A DNA stretch of 62,204 nucleotides from an uncultured Muribaculaceae bacterium (GCA_910586475.1 CAJUHM010000006.1:1-62204); one strand, 5' to 3'. Shown: positions 1 through 8,517, counted from the stretch's first letter. The notes: generated from the sequence alone by a model not told the origin. Translations and numbers: made by a program.

Positions 1-626
1 TGCGATTTAAGGAAAGTTATGCAGGGAATCCTTTTAGTCAGACTGCCAAATTATTCTATGGCAATAATGTCCTTAATCAAATCGAAAATCTGAAGTTTGA
101 CTGCAAACCGGGTACGAAGCATAATTATAACAGTATAGCTACGGCAATACTCGATATTGTTTTAGAGCGTGCCACAAAACTGCCATTTGCAATATTTCTA
201 CAAAATAATGTATGGATCCCACTTGGAATGGAAAGAACGGCATTTGTCGCTTTAGATGGTCCCGGACATCGTCATGCCAAAACTTATGGCGGCATAGCAA
301 TGACGGTTAAGGACTTGGCCAAAATTGGCAGACTTTATCTCAACAGAGGAATCTGGAACGGCAAACAAATAATAAGCGAAGATTTCATCAACCGCTCCAT
401 TGCGTCGACCTTTGACAACGAAACATATTCTTTCGGTTGGAATAACATCATTAACCAAGCTGACGGAAAGGAAATTATTTCGCCTAAATTCTTCGCAATA
501 GGCTTGTTCGGTCAAGTTCTGTTTTGCGACCCCATCCATAATTTGATATTTGTTACACTTGGAGATAAAAAAGGTTGTGAGTTTCATTGGATATTTGACG
601 ATCTCGGTAAAGTAATCACCGAGTAG
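1..626 (+). CDS. Serine hydrolase, class C beta-lactamase-like family (5' truncated)
   Basis: The reading frame is open from the window edge (first full codon at position 3), so the N-terminus with the nucleophilic SxxK motif lies outside. The remaining ~207 residues fit the C-terminal two thirds of the beta-lactamase/D-alanyl-D-alanine peptidase fold. A HNYNS segment supplies the YxN motif, a KTYGG segment is followed by TVKDLAKIGRLYLNRG, which is typical of the family, and a GLFGQ turn lies near the C-terminus. These enzymes act on peptides, esters or cell-wall precursors, usually in the envelope. The substrate cannot be told. The surrounding DNA is more AT-rich than the rest of the window. 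Family assignment is fairly sure, function is not. Confidence 0.7.
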   Translation, partial: RFKESYAGNPFSQTAKLFYGNNVLNQIENLKFDCKPGTKHNYNSIATAILDIVLERATKLPFAIFLQNNVWIPLGMERTAFVALDGPGHRHAKTYGGIAMTVKDLAKIGRLYLNRGIWNGKQIISEDFINRSIASTFDNETYSFGWNNIINQADGKEIISPKFFAIGLFGQVLFCDPIHNLIFVTLGDKKGCEFHWIFDDLGKVITE

Positions 627-922
627 CCGCCTATCGTCATCCGGCCGCATCAGATTAATCTATCATTCGACTTCTGCACGCCTGTCTATTTCCATCTCAA
701 TCGAGAGACTTTGCAGTAGTGCAACAAGTGATAATCCGCTATTCATTAGGATTATCCGGTGAAATTAGTTAAATTGCACCGATATAACAAAATCCGATAG
801 CTTGATTGCTCAGAGGCCACCAGGATTCAACACTGCAATAGTAGTGCTTTTGTCTGAGTTAAACAAATTTTGGATTCAGAAAGTTGTTAAACCAATGAAT
901 TATACCGAGAAAGGCCAAAGAT
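627..922. other. Intergenic stretch without a recognised gene
   Basis: I see no coding frame of note here. A perfect 8-bp inverted repeat (730-737 with 749-756, 11-nt loop) lies in the middle. It has no T-tract, so I do not call it a terminator. No RNA gene was recognised. Confidence 0.3.
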
Positions 923-1237
923 ATGGACGAATGGATAACATACAGCATTTATGAACTGGAGAATATGTCGCTCCTGACGGAAATGTTCTTCGAATCAAAA
1001 GATCGAGACTGCTTCAAACATATTGTAAGCGCTGCCATAGATTTCAAATACGAACTCCATAAAGCAACAACTGCCATTGATAATGCCTCCAAGCTATCAA
1101 TCTATGATGAAGCCCGTGTCAATTTCAACAAAGAATACAACACGGGCATGAATAGCTTGGTGGATATGATTAACAAACGGCTTATCGGCCAATGGGAATA
1201 CGACCTTACAGGTGTGAAATTGCCCAAATCCCGATGA
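923..1237 (+). CDS. Hypothetical protein, 104 aa
   Basis: I do not recognise this protein. It is 104 residues, soluble, rich in charged and aromatic residues, and looks mainly helical. It has no signal peptide or membrane segment. An AG-rich stretch (GAGAAAGG) lies about 10 nt before the ATG and could help ribosome binding. The end overlaps the convergent small gene on the other strand by 32 bp, so at most one of the two 3' ends may be exactly right. Low AT-rich codon use like its neighbour suggests accessory DNA. Confidence 0.45.
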   Translation: MDEWITYSIYELENMSLLTEMFFESKDRDCFKHIVSAAIDFKYELHKATTAIDNASKLSIYDEARVNFNKEYNTGMNSLVDMINKRLIGQWEYDLTGVKLPKSR

Positions 1238-1400
1238 AGACGAGCGAAATACAAAGGACATCAACAATGATGATGACCATTAGACTCCTCCATTCCCAAT
1301 CATCTCTCCACGCTGTCATGAACATGAAGAAGTTAATGAAGAAAAAGAATAAACAGGTAAACGATACGAATTGCCCAATAACAATAATTTGCTCAGACAT
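1206..1400 (-). CDS. Hypothetical small membrane protein, 64 aa
   Basis: From the ATG at 1400 the protein has 64 residues with two strongly hydrophobic segments (about residues 5-28 and 39-60) separated by a WRDDWEWR linker. That is a typical two-helix hairpin membrane protein. A longer frame exists from a TTG at 1454, but the ATG gives a cleaner N-terminus. No family recognised. It converges on and overlaps the 923-1237 gene. It could be spurious, but the hydrophobic pattern and charged loop look protein-like. Confidence 0.35.
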   Translation of the reverse strand: MSEQIIVIGQFVSFTCLFFFFINFFMFMTAWRDDWEWRSLMVIIIVDVLCISLVFIGIWAISHL

Positions 1401-1578
1401 TGGTTGCGGCTTATTGGTTTGACAATACAAGGATATGAACAACCCTCTATTCAAATGATAATTGCTTCTAAAACAGGATCTATGGATTTTGTTTCCTGAA
1501 AATTGTCGGGACCCAATCTAACCCTATTGAAATTTTAAGATTTTCAACCAACTATAAGGATATACGGCAAATATTTTG

Positions 1579-1586
1579 TAAATTTG
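1579..1586 (+). promoter_or_regulatory. Bacteroidetes -7 box (TAAATTTG)
   Basis: TAAATTTG matches the TAnnTTTG consensus of Bacteroidetes sigma-ABfr promoters, about 48 nt before the proposed LysM start. No clear TTTG lies 19-21 nt upstream, so only half of the promoter is convincing. Confidence 0.5.
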
Positions 1587-1633
1587 CAGTGCAAATGTGT
1601 TAAGTAAACCTTTTTTCGATGATTCTACACCAG

Positions 1634-3544
1634 ATGAAACGCTACATTTTCGGAGCATTCCTATTCGCAGCATCCTCCGTTCTGGCAGCAGGCATAAACG
1701 AATTGCCCATTAAAACTGTTAATGGCATAACATATCATTTCTATACTGTAAAACAGCACGAAACGCTCTACGCGCTCAGCAAGCAGTTCAAAATCAGCGA
1801 AGCGGAAATCATCCGACTCAACCCGGAGGTTGCAGACGGCCTTAAAACCGGCCAGGAACTTCTGTTGGGCAAGGCTGCAAACAGTGCGTCCACATCACAG
1901 AATAACACCTATCTGGTCAAGAAAAGCGACACTGCCTATGGAATCTCAAAACGATTCGACATTTCACTCGAAGAGTTTTATTCGCTCAATCCGGCGGCTC
2001 GCGACGGAGTGAAAGAGGGCCAGCTCGTCACCGTAAAATCTACAAAAAACGCGAAAGCCGCCACTCCGAAAAACACATCTTCAACAAAGACACCCTCAAC
2101 GAACAAAACCGTAACCCACGTGATCGGCGACCATGAAACGCTCTACCAGATCGCGCGGGACAATAATATTCCCTTGGCCGAACTGCTTGCAGCGAATCCC
2201 GGACTCGATGCCGCACGCTACTCCTCAGGCGTTGAAATCGTGATTCCCGCATCCGCAAAACCGGCAACCCAGCCAGTTTCGGATCAGGCATCATCGACCT
2301 ATAAAGTGAAAGCCGGCGACACATTCTACGGAATCGCCACTCGAAACGGGATCGACCTGCCCCAGCTTTATGCTGCCAATCCGGGCGTCGACGTACTCAA
2401 AGAGGGCATGACCATCAATATCCCCGACGGATGCGACGAAATACGCGAAAATGCCTCTGAGGAAGCAGTCGCACCCGCAGAAAAAAAGCCGATAAGTCTC
2501 GCAGTTATCCTTCCGTTTCAACTCGATCAGAAAGGCAAACACAACAAATCGATGACTGAGTTCTTCCGCGGATTCCTCCTTGCGGTCGACTCTCTGCGTT
2601 CATTCGGCAACCCGATCCACATTCAGACCTACGATACAAAAGGCACTCCCGAAGGCCTTCAGGAAATCCTCGATAAACCCGAACTGAAAAACGTCAATGC
2701 CATCATCGGACCGGACAATGCCGAACAGCTCAGCACGCTGAACGCTTACGGCCGCGACAACAGCATCTATGTGCTCAATCTGTTCAACAACAGAGATTCA
2801 GCATACCTGACGAATCCTTATGCGATTCAGGGTGCGGTCCCGAGAGAAATAATGTATGACCGCGCGGCCAAATCGTTCATTACGTCTTTTGATGACTACA
2901 TGCCTGTGTTCATTGTCAGCAATGACGGACGTCGTGACAAAGTCGAATTCATCGACGTCGTCAAATCAATGCTCACAGCGGCGGGGAAATCCTACAAAGA
3001 AATCAACTACAACGGCACTCTTGCGCTTGAAACTCTCGTCAGCGCCCTCCCTGCCGGACAGAAATACGCATTCCTTCCCGGATCGTCGAACAAAGAAGAA
3101 TTCGACAGATTTGCGACTGCAATCCAAGCATATAAAGATGCCCGCGACTTCAAAAACGAAGTTATTGTGTGGGGCTACCCTGAATGGCTTGCAAACCGTC
3201 AGGCCTACCCACGCATGCATGAACTCGACTGCTATATATATTCGCGCAATAACCTTCCGGAAAAGTATGAGACCGAGACCATCAACAAACTTTATGAGAC
3301 ATGGTACGGCCCCCACATGATGCAGAACTATCCTCAGCGAGCCTACATGGGCTTCGACGCCGGAATGTACCTTTTGAAATCACTTCAGTCCAACAAAGGT
3401 AGCTTCTCCGGATTCGCGCCCTATGTCCAGACCCTCATCATGCCGATCACTCTCAAGAAAATCAACGGCGGAGGGTTCTGCAACGACGAACTGCTGCTGA
3501 TCAACCTTGCTCCCGGCGAGACAATCAGCAAGCGATCGATCTGA
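1634..3544 (+). CDS. LysM-repeat envelope protein with periplasmic-binding-like domain
   Basis: I start at the ATG at 1634, which gives a clean signal peptide (MKRYIFGAFLFAASSVLAAG); an ATG five codons earlier is also possible. Four LysM peptidoglycan-binding repeats lie at about residues 36-79, 93-135, 161-205 and 223-264, each with the xxVKxxDTxYxIAxxxxI pattern and an asparagine-proline near the end. A serine/threonine-rich linker separates repeats 2 and 3. Residues ~285-625 resemble the type 1 periplasmic-binding fold (PFQLDQKGKHNKSMTEFFRG at its start). The protein probably sits in the periplasm on peptidoglycan; a ligand is unknown. The beta-barrel gene begins 45 nt downstream, suggesting one transcript and a joint envelope role. 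Confidence 0.85.
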   Translation: MKRYIFGAFLFAASSVLAAGINELPIKTVNGITYHFYTVKQHETLYALSKQFKISEAEIIRLNPEVADGLKTGQELLLGKAANSASTSQNNTYLVKKSDTAYGISKRFDISLEEFYSLNPAARDGVKEGQLVTVKSTKNAKAATPKNTSSTKTPSTNKTVTHVIGDHETLYQIARDNNIPLAELLAANPGLDAARYSSGVEIVIPASAKPATQPVSDQASSTYKVKAGDTFYGIATRNGIDLPQLYAANPGVDVLKEGMTINIPDGCDEIRENASEEAVAPAEKKPISLAVILPFQLDQKGKHNKSMTEFFRGFLLAVDSLRSFGNPIHIQTYDTKGTPEGLQEILDKPELKNVNAIIGPDNAEQLSTLNAYGRDNSIYVLNLFNNRDSAYLTNPYAIQGAVPREIMYDRAAKSFITSFDDYMPVFIVSNDGRRDKVEFIDVVKSMLTAAGKSYKEINYNGTLALETLVSALPAGQKYAFLPGSSNKEEFDRFATAIQAYKDARDFKNEVIVWGYPEWLANRQAYPRMHELDCYIYSRNNLPEKYETETINKLYETWYGPHMMQNYPQRAYMGFDAGMYLLKSLQSNKGSFSGFAPYVQTLIMPITLKKINGGGFCNDELLLINLAPGETISKRSI

Positions 3545-3588
3545 GAAACTGCTCCCAAACCAACGACTACCGCAACCGAACAAAAAAA

Positions 3589-4278
3589 ATGTCATTGACC
3601 CGCTTCATTCCTCTGCTACTTCTTACTGTCTGCCACTTTGTCCCGACCAAAGCCCAGCGGAGCTACGATCCCCACTTTGCAATTGGAGCAAAAGGAGGCG
3701 CGACCTTCAGCTCAATGGCATTCACTCCCTCGATCGAACAGTCGATGATCCAAGGCATTTCGTTCGGAGCCGTAGCCAGATATACTGAGGAAAAATTCTT
3801 CGGGCTGGTCGCAGAACTCAATGTCGAACAACGCGGATGGAGCGAGAATTTCGACGATACTGAATTCCACTTTCAGCGACGCCTGACCTACCTTCAGCTT
3901 CCCGTCATGACCCACATCTATTTCGGTAGTGACAAATTCCGGGGGTTCGTCAACCTCGGCCCATCGGTGAGTTATATGATTTCAGAAAGCGCATCGGCCA
4001 ATTTCGACTACCGCAACCCTGCGGCTGTCGAAGGTTTCCCGATCGCCAACCGCCACGTCAATCAGATGACAATGGATATCAAAAACAGATTTGATTATGG
4101 CATCTGCGCGGGCGGAGGCATTGAACTGATTCTCAAAAAGAAGCACTCGATTCTTGTAGAAGGCCGCTATTATTTCGGATTGGGAAATATTTTCTCCGCA
4201 AAGAAAAAAGATGAATTTTCCGCGTCGCGGGGAACTTCAATTCAGGTAGCAGTCGGCTATCTTTTCCACATTAAATAA
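3589..4278 (+). CDS. Outer-membrane beta-barrel protein (PorT-like family)
   Basis: A 229-residue protein with a signal peptide (about residues 1-22, ending in TKAQ) followed by alternating amphipathic strands such as FGLVAELNVEQRGW, YLQLPVMTHIYFG and SILVEGRYYFGLGN. It ends on a beta-strand with phenylalanine near the terminus (VAVGYLFHIK), as outer-membrane barrels do. This fits the Bacteroidetes 'porin family / PorT family' barrels of about eight strands. The name does not prove a role in the type IX secretion system; many members are of unknown function. It follows the LysM gene by 45 nt and is likely co-transcribed. Confidence 0.8.
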   Translation: MSLTRFIPLLLLTVCHFVPTKAQRSYDPHFAIGAKGGATFSSMAFTPSIEQSMIQGISFGAVARYTEEKFFGLVAELNVEQRGWSENFDDTEFHFQRRLTYLQLPVMTHIYFGSDKFRGFVNLGPSVSYMISESASANFDYRNPAAVEGFPIANRHVNQMTMDIKNRFDYGICAGGGIELILKKKHSILVEGRYYFGLGNIFSAKKKDEFSASRGTSIQVAVGYLFHIK

Positions 4279-4354
4279 GACCTGACACTCCCCTGCCGCT
4301 GGAAACGGCCGCAGCAGGCGAAATCTGCCAAAGCGTTGCCTACATCTCCAAAAA

Positions 4355-5401
4355 TCAGAAACGGATGTCGCCGCGGGCGTTGAGTATTCTGAACAGGAGA
4401 GCGTGGAGAAGATCATATTCGTTCTGACGGCTTCCGACTCCCTTTATATTCGCATCGAACGTCCGGATTGACGCAATGATCTCAATTGTCTGATAGGCAT
4501 TGTAATTGCGCATTCCCATAGTGAAACGCGTCAGTTGCTTATCCCACTTAAGGCCGAGCGCAGCCATGAGCGACGACGGCGATTTGTCGCGCGTGAACTG
4601 GGCTGTAAGCAGCTGAGCGAAATAGGAGAAAATATTGGAAGCGGTGCGTGCTGTCGGACAGTATTTCGGATTTCTGCGGAAATATGCCAGAATTCTGAAC
4701 ACTTTGGCTGAATCTCTGGCCGCGATTGCATCGACAAGCTCGAAATCATTAAAATCCTTGCTGACTCCGATATTCACTTCAATACACTCGGGCGTCACCA
4801 TCGCACCCTGGCCGAGCACCATTGCAAGCTTGTTGATCTCATTATAGATCTTGGAAACATCAGTGCCGAGATAATCGCATAGCATCGCCAGCCCTTTCGG
4901 TTCGATATTAAGACCTTTTGAACGGACAAGATTAGTTATCAGCGTGTCTACATTTCTGCCGACCGGTTTTTTCGATTCAAAAACAACCGCATTGTGTTTT
5001 TTGGCAGCCGCCAGAAGATCTTTTCCCTTTGCCTTATCACCCCTGAAACAGATGACGAGAACCGTTGTCGGAGTAGCTGTTGCAACATAGGCATGGAGTT
5101 TATTGATTTCGTCGGCACGCGCGGCCTGCGCCTCTTTGACCAGTACGAGCTGACGGTCCGACATCATCGGATAGCGGCGACACGCACCGATAATGGTCTC
5201 AGCCTTGACTTCAGGCGCATAGAAAACCGAAAAATTAAAGTCGCGTTCGCCTTCCGGAATGACCGACTCGAATGCCTTTACAAGTTCATCCGTGAAGAAG
5301 CCCTCCTCACCGTGGATAATATAGACCGGGTGGAGACGGCCCTGCCGGATCTGGCGTAGAAGATCGGAGAAATTCGGAGATGTTGTCGCTGTCGCTGCCA
5401 T
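4355..5401 (-). CDS. holA: DNA polymerase III subunit delta
   Basis: The 348-residue product matches HolA, the clamp-loader subunit that opens the beta sliding clamp during replication. The N-terminus carries PVYIIHGEEGFFTDEL, where HolA has its degenerate nucleotide-binding loop. YPMMSDRQLVLVKEA follows, then the collar region with LGTDVSKIYNEINKLA, which is characteristic of the family. Length is normal (~340 aa). It is divergent from the HsdR_N-type gene with 67 nt between the two starts, an arrangement I associate with Bacteroidetes. Confidence 0.92.
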   Translation of the reverse strand: MAATATTSPNFSDLLRQIRQGRLHPVYIIHGEEGFFTDELVKAFESVIPEGERDFNFSVFYAPEVKAETIIGACRRYPMMSDRQLVLVKEAQAARADEINKLHAYVATATPTTVLVICFRGDKAKGKDLLAAAKKHNAVVFESKKPVGRNVDTLITNLVRSKGLNIEPKGLAMLCDYLGTDVSKIYNEINKLAMVLGQGAMVTPECIEVNIGVSKDFNDFELVDAIAARDSAKVFRILAYFRRNPKYCPTARTASNIFSYFAQLLTAQFTRDKSPSSLMAALGLKWDKQLTRFTMGMRNYNAYQTIEIIASIRTFDANIKGVGSRQNEYDLLHALLFRILNARGDIRF

Positions 5402-5431
5402 TTTGACGGTTGCAGAATTGAGTATTATTCT

Positions 5432-5441
5432 GTAAATTTAC
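5432..5441. promoter_or_regulatory. Palindromic promoter-like core between divergent genes
   Basis: GTAAATTTAC is a perfect 10-bp palindrome, 31 nt before holA and 28 nt before the opposite gene. Each strand reads TAAATTTA, one base off the TAnnTTTG -7 consensus. It could serve as a shared -7 region or as an operator. Neither is proven by the sequence. Confidence 0.35.
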
Positions 5442-5468
5442 ACAATAATTCTGATAATAACAAAACTT

Positions 5469-5945
5469 ATGTCGGCCGACGAGTATCCTCCGCTGAATTT
5501 GCCCCCAGCCAAGCTGAAACTTCGCATGCAACCCGAGTGCAACCGACCGCAGGTCTACGACCCGCAACGCTGCCGTTGGGTTGCGCTGACCCCGGAAGAA
5601 TGGGTCAGACAACATTTTGTAGCAATGCTCATCAACAAAAAGGGCTATTATGCCGGCAGCATAGCCAACGAGATCGGAATCAGCCTGAACTCGACTTCCC
5701 GCCGTTGCGACACGGTCGTTTTCGACAACAGAAAAGAGCCTTATATCATTGTCGAATATAAGGCTCCTTCTGTTGAGATAACACAAGATGTCTTTGACCA
5801 GATAACTCGCTACAATATGGTGCTTCAGGCTCCGCTTCTCATTGTCAGCAACGGACTGCACCACTACTGCTGCGCCATCGATTACGCCGGCAGAACCTAT
5901 AAGTTTCTACCGGAAATCCCGGCCTTTGGCGACATCATTCCGTAA
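5469..5945 (+). CDS. HsdR N-terminal-domain nuclease-like protein (stand-alone)
   Basis: The 158-residue product corresponds to the N-terminal nuclease domain of type I restriction enzyme R subunits (HsdR_N family) without the helicase part. The PD-(D/E)xK core is visible: RRCDTVVFD supplies the aspartate and YIIVEYKAP supplies ExK. An upstream EEWVRQHFVAML helix is also typical. No hsdM, hsdS or helicase is nearby, so restriction is unlikely. Such orphans are common in Bacteroidetes, and a DNA repair or processing role is possible. It is divergent from holA, and its last 11 bp overlap the convergent Dabb gene. Confidence 0.8.
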   Translation: MSADEYPPLNLPPAKLKLRMQPECNRPQVYDPQRCRWVALTPEEWVRQHFVAMLINKKGYYAGSIANEIGISLNSTSRRCDTVVFDNRKEPYIIVEYKAPSVEITQDVFDQITRYNMVLQAPLLIVSNGLHHYCCAIDYAGRTYKFLPEIPAFGDIIP

Positions 5946-6231
5946 TAAAATCCACGCAGGCCCGCTCCGCTTTATGAGGAGCAATGATTTCAACGGCTCT
6001 GACATGTGCGGGATGAGCTGAATATGCCGCAATGTCTGCAAGACTGTCGGCTGTCGCGATCAGCGAAATATCCCATTTCTCATCCGGATTGATATTGACT
6101 CCAGCCTCCATCCCCTTCAGTTCGGGAATCAGCGCCGGCAGCTCCAGCAGAGCCGAGCAGAAGCGGGTTGCGACATCGCGACGAAACTCCTCAGGCCCGT
6201 TGAGGCGGAATGTGGCAACGTGTTTTACCAT
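5935..6231 (-). CDS. Dabb family (stress-responsive alpha/beta barrel) protein
   Basis: A 98-residue protein beginning MVKHVATFRLNG, the usual start of the dimeric alpha/beta-barrel (Dabb) domain. It contains PELKGMEAGVNINPDEKWDISLIATADSLADIAAYSAHPAHVRAV-type features: a GxxVN strand, a DxxLxxxF/YxxHPxH segment and a VDF terminus. Dabb proteins are small dimers of mostly unknown function, some stress induced and some catalytic. It starts 9 nt after the ABC-F stop codon on the same strand, so the two are probably co-transcribed. Confidence 0.8.
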   Translation of the reverse strand: MVKHVATFRLNGPEEFRRDVATRFCSALLELPALIPELKGMEAGVNINPDEKWDISLIATADSLADIAAYSAHPAHVRAVEIIAPHKAERACVDFITE

Positions 6232-6240
6232 TTTTCAGAA

Positions 6241-7860
6241 TCAGTTTTTGGTGTACATGCGCTCACGTGCAGCGAGAACCTTTTCGTCAGTGATGTAATC
6301 GTCATAGTCCATCATCTTGTCGATGATGCCATTGGGTGTCAGTTCGATGATTCGTGTCGCAACTGTCTGGATAAACTCGTGGTCATGCGACGACATGAGT
6401 ATTATGCCCTTGAATCCGCGCAGTGTGTTGTTGAACGCCTGAATAGATTCGAGGTCGAGGTGGTTGGTCGGCGAATCAAGGATCAGCGTGTTTGCATCCT
6501 TGAGCATCATACGCGAAATCATGCAACGCATCTTCTCGCCTCCCGAAAGGACTGATGCCTTCTTAAGCACATCCTCTCCCGAAAAAAGCATTCGGCCAAG
6601 GAATCCCTTGAGATAGATCTCGCTCGAATCGTCGCTGAACTGACAGAGCCAGTCCACAAGATTCATGTCCGTGTTGAAGAACTTCGAATTGTCAAGAGGA
6701 AGATAAGCCGTTGTGATTGTCTGCCCCCAGTCGTAGGTTCCGGCGTCGGCCTTGCGGTTGCCGGTGATTATTTCGAAAAGCGCGGTCATAGCTCGCGGAT
6801 CGTGGCTGAGGAATGCGACCTTATCACCCTTCTCGATCTGGAAATTGACATCGCTGAAGAGCACGTCGCCGTCGATCGAAGCCGAAAGCCCATGAACTTC
6901 AAGGATCTTATTTCCCGGCTCACGCTGAGGAGTGAAAATGATTCCGGGATAGCGGCGCGACGAGGGCTGAATCTCCTCGATATTGAGTTTCTCGAGCATT
7001 TTCTTGCGCGAGGTGGTCTGTTTTGACTTGGCGACATTGGCACTGAACCTCTGAATGAACTCAAGAAGTTCCTTGCGCTTCTCTTCAGCTTTTTTATTCT
7101 GCTGCTGTTGCTGACGCAGAGCGAGCTGCGACGACTCATACCAATAGCTGTAGTTTCCGGCAAAGAGCGACATCTTATTGTAGTCAATGTCGAGAGTATG
7201 GGTCGATACGGAGTCAAGGAAGTGTCGGTCGTGGCTGACAACCAGCACTGTGTTCTCGCAGTTTGACAGATAATTCTCAAGCCAGCTCACCGTCTCAAGG
7301 TCAAGGTCGTTGGTCGGCTCGTCGAGAAGCAGGTTGTCGGGGTTGCCGAAAAGAGCCTTCGCAAGAAGCACACGCACTTTTTCGTTACCGGACAGGTCTC
7401 GCATGTACATATAATGACGGTCTTCCTTGATTCCGAGACCGCTGAGCAGAGCCGCGGCATCGCTCTCGGCATTCCACCCTTCGAGTTCGGCGAATTTTTC
7501 TTCAAGTTCGGAAGCACGCATACCGTCAGCGTCTGAGAAATCCTCTTTAGCATAGATTGCTTCTTTTTCCTGCATGATGTCCCAAAGGACAGTATGTCCC
7601 TGAAGAACTGTGTTCAAGACAGTGCAGTCATCATATTTGAAGTGATCCTGCTCAAGCACACTCATGCGTTCGCCGGGGCCCTGTGTGATGGTACCGCGCG
7701 TCGGAGTCAGTTCGCCTGAAAGAATACGCATCAGAGTGGACTTTCCGGCTCCGTTGGCGCCGATGATTCCATAGCAGTTGCCGGGAGTGAACTTCATGTT
7801 GACGTCCTGAAAAAGGACGCGTTTGCCAAATTGCATGGCAAGATCGTTTACTGATATCAT
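6241..7860 (-). CDS. ABC-F family ATPase, YbiT-like, with one degenerate ATP site
   Basis: A 539-residue soluble protein with two ABC ATPase domains joined by a charged linker (about residues 240-310) and no membrane segments, as in ABC-F proteins that act on ribosomes. Domain 1 has an intact Walker A (GANGAGKST, residues 34-42), Walker B ending in Glu181 and His210, but its signature is LSGNE (156-160). Domain 2 has an intact signature LSGGE (438-442), but its Walker A position reads LSHDPRAMT (351-359) and the Walker B glutamate is Ser463. The sequence around the linker (RFSANVAKSKQTTSRKKMLEKL) matches E. coli YbiT. As I recall, Bacteroides relatives share the degeneracy. It likely modulates translation; resistance is not implied. 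Confidence 0.88.
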   Translation of the reverse strand: MISVNDLAMQFGKRVLFQDVNMKFTPGNCYGIIGANGAGKSTLMRILSGELTPTRGTITQGPGERMSVLEQDHFKYDDCTVLNTVLQGHTVLWDIMQEKEAIYAKEDFSDADGMRASELEEKFAELEGWNAESDAAALLSGLGIKEDRHYMYMRDLSGNEKVRVLLAKALFGNPDNLLLDEPTNDLDLETVSWLENYLSNCENTVLVVSHDRHFLDSVSTHTLDIDYNKMSLFAGNYSYWYESSQLALRQQQQQNKKAEEKRKELLEFIQRFSANVAKSKQTTSRKKMLEKLNIEEIQPSSRRYPGIIFTPQREPGNKILEVHGLSASIDGDVLFSDVNFQIEKGDKVAFLSHDPRAMTALFEIITGNRKADAGTYDWGQTITTAYLPLDNSKFFNTDMNLVDWLCQFSDDSSEIYLKGFLGRMLFSGEDVLKKASVLSGGEKMRCMISRMMLKDANTLILDSPTNHLDLESIQAFNNTLRGFKGIILMSSHDHEFIQTVATRIIELTPNGIIDKMMDYDDYITDEKVLAARERMYTKN

Positions 7861-7891
7861 TTTATCTTCTTTACCTTAATTTTTTCGACTG

Positions 7892-7899
7892 CAAAGTTA
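7892..7899 (-). promoter_or_regulatory. -7 box (TAACTTTG) for the ABC-F gene
   Basis: Read on the minus strand, TAACTTTG is a perfect Bacteroidetes -7 element 31 nt before the ABC-F ATG. No good -33 TTTG is seen at the expected spacing. Confidence 0.55.
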
Positions 7900-7930
7900 C
7901 GCATTTTTATTTAATTTTGTCCCATACCGC

Positions 7931-7961
7931 TTGCTTATTCAGTTGCTGATAGCTATATTTG
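7931..7961 (+). promoter_or_regulatory. Promoter for the DUF2059 gene (TTG-N20-TATATTTG)
   Basis: TTG at 7931-7933 and TATATTTG at 7954-7961 are separated by 20 nt, matching the Bacteroidetes promoter. The -7 element ends 33 nt before the chosen ATG at 7995. This also argues against translation from the TTG at 7959, which lies within the promoter. Confidence 0.6.
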
Positions 7962-7994
7962 CCTACCATTATTCTCACATTAAAAACATTTACC

Positions 7995-8432
7995 ATGAAA
8001 ATTCTACAGAAACTCACACTCACGCTTCTGCTTGCTTTGGCTCCGTTATGCCTCTATGCCCAGACCCCTTCTTCCGATCCCTATGTGGCAGAAATGAATA
8101 AAATCCTACAGGCCACTAACTCAAGAACTCTAATGATTCAGACAATCGCAATCGCATGGGAAAACCTCAACCTTCCCCTGACCGACTACGAAACCGCTGC
8201 GACGGCTGTTGTCGATGAGATATGGCCCGACCTCATCAACCTGTACACTGACGAATACAAGACGTTTTATTCTCTCGAAGACATGAAGGCGATCAATGAA
8301 TTCTATGCCACACCGACCGGAAAGAAATTCGCAATATATTCCGCCGAAATGAGCGCGACCATACAACAGAAGATCAACAGCAACTACACATCGCGCATCC
8401 AGCAGGTCCTGATGCGGTATATCCAACACTGA
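7995..8432 (+). CDS. Secreted DUF2059 domain protein
   Basis: From the ATG at 7995 the product has 145 residues: a signal peptide (MKILQKLTLTLLLALAPLCLYA, cleavage before QTP), then a DUF2059 helical domain. The hallmark segment YSLEDMKAINEFYATPTGKK is at about residues 93-112. The family is periplasmic or cell-surface and of unknown biochemical role. It has its own promoter and a strong terminator at 8518-8571, so it is a single-gene transcript divergent from the ABC-F gene. Confidence 0.8.
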   Translation: MKILQKLTLTLLLALAPLCLYAQTPSSDPYVAEMNKILQATNSRTLMIQTIAIAWENLNLPLTDYETAATAVVDEIWPDLINLYTDEYKTFYSLEDMKAINEFYATPTGKKFAIYSAEMSATIQQKINSNYTSRIQQVLMRYIQH

Positions 8433-8517
8433 TCAGATCAATCAGGAATCCCCCACCCCCGTCCCTTTAGTTATTTTGGAGGAGCTGCGATGAGGATGAA
8501 TCAGCATTGCGGGGAAC

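Noticed and set aside
730..756. 8-bp inverted repeat as a terminator of the serine hydrolase
   Set aside because: It has no T-tract on either strand and sits over 100 nt from the stop codon.
3589..4278. Beta-barrel protein as the T9SS component PorT itself
   Set aside because: The sequence supports only membership in the broad PorT-like barrel group; no other T9SS gene is nearby.
5469..5945. HsdR_N-type gene as part of a restriction-modification system
   Set aside because: No methylase, specificity subunit or helicase domain is present, and the gene is a single domain beside holA.
6241..7860. ABC-F gene as an antibiotic resistance determinant
   Set aside because: The protein is YbiT-like rather than of the resistance subgroups, and the linker does not suggest a resistance role.
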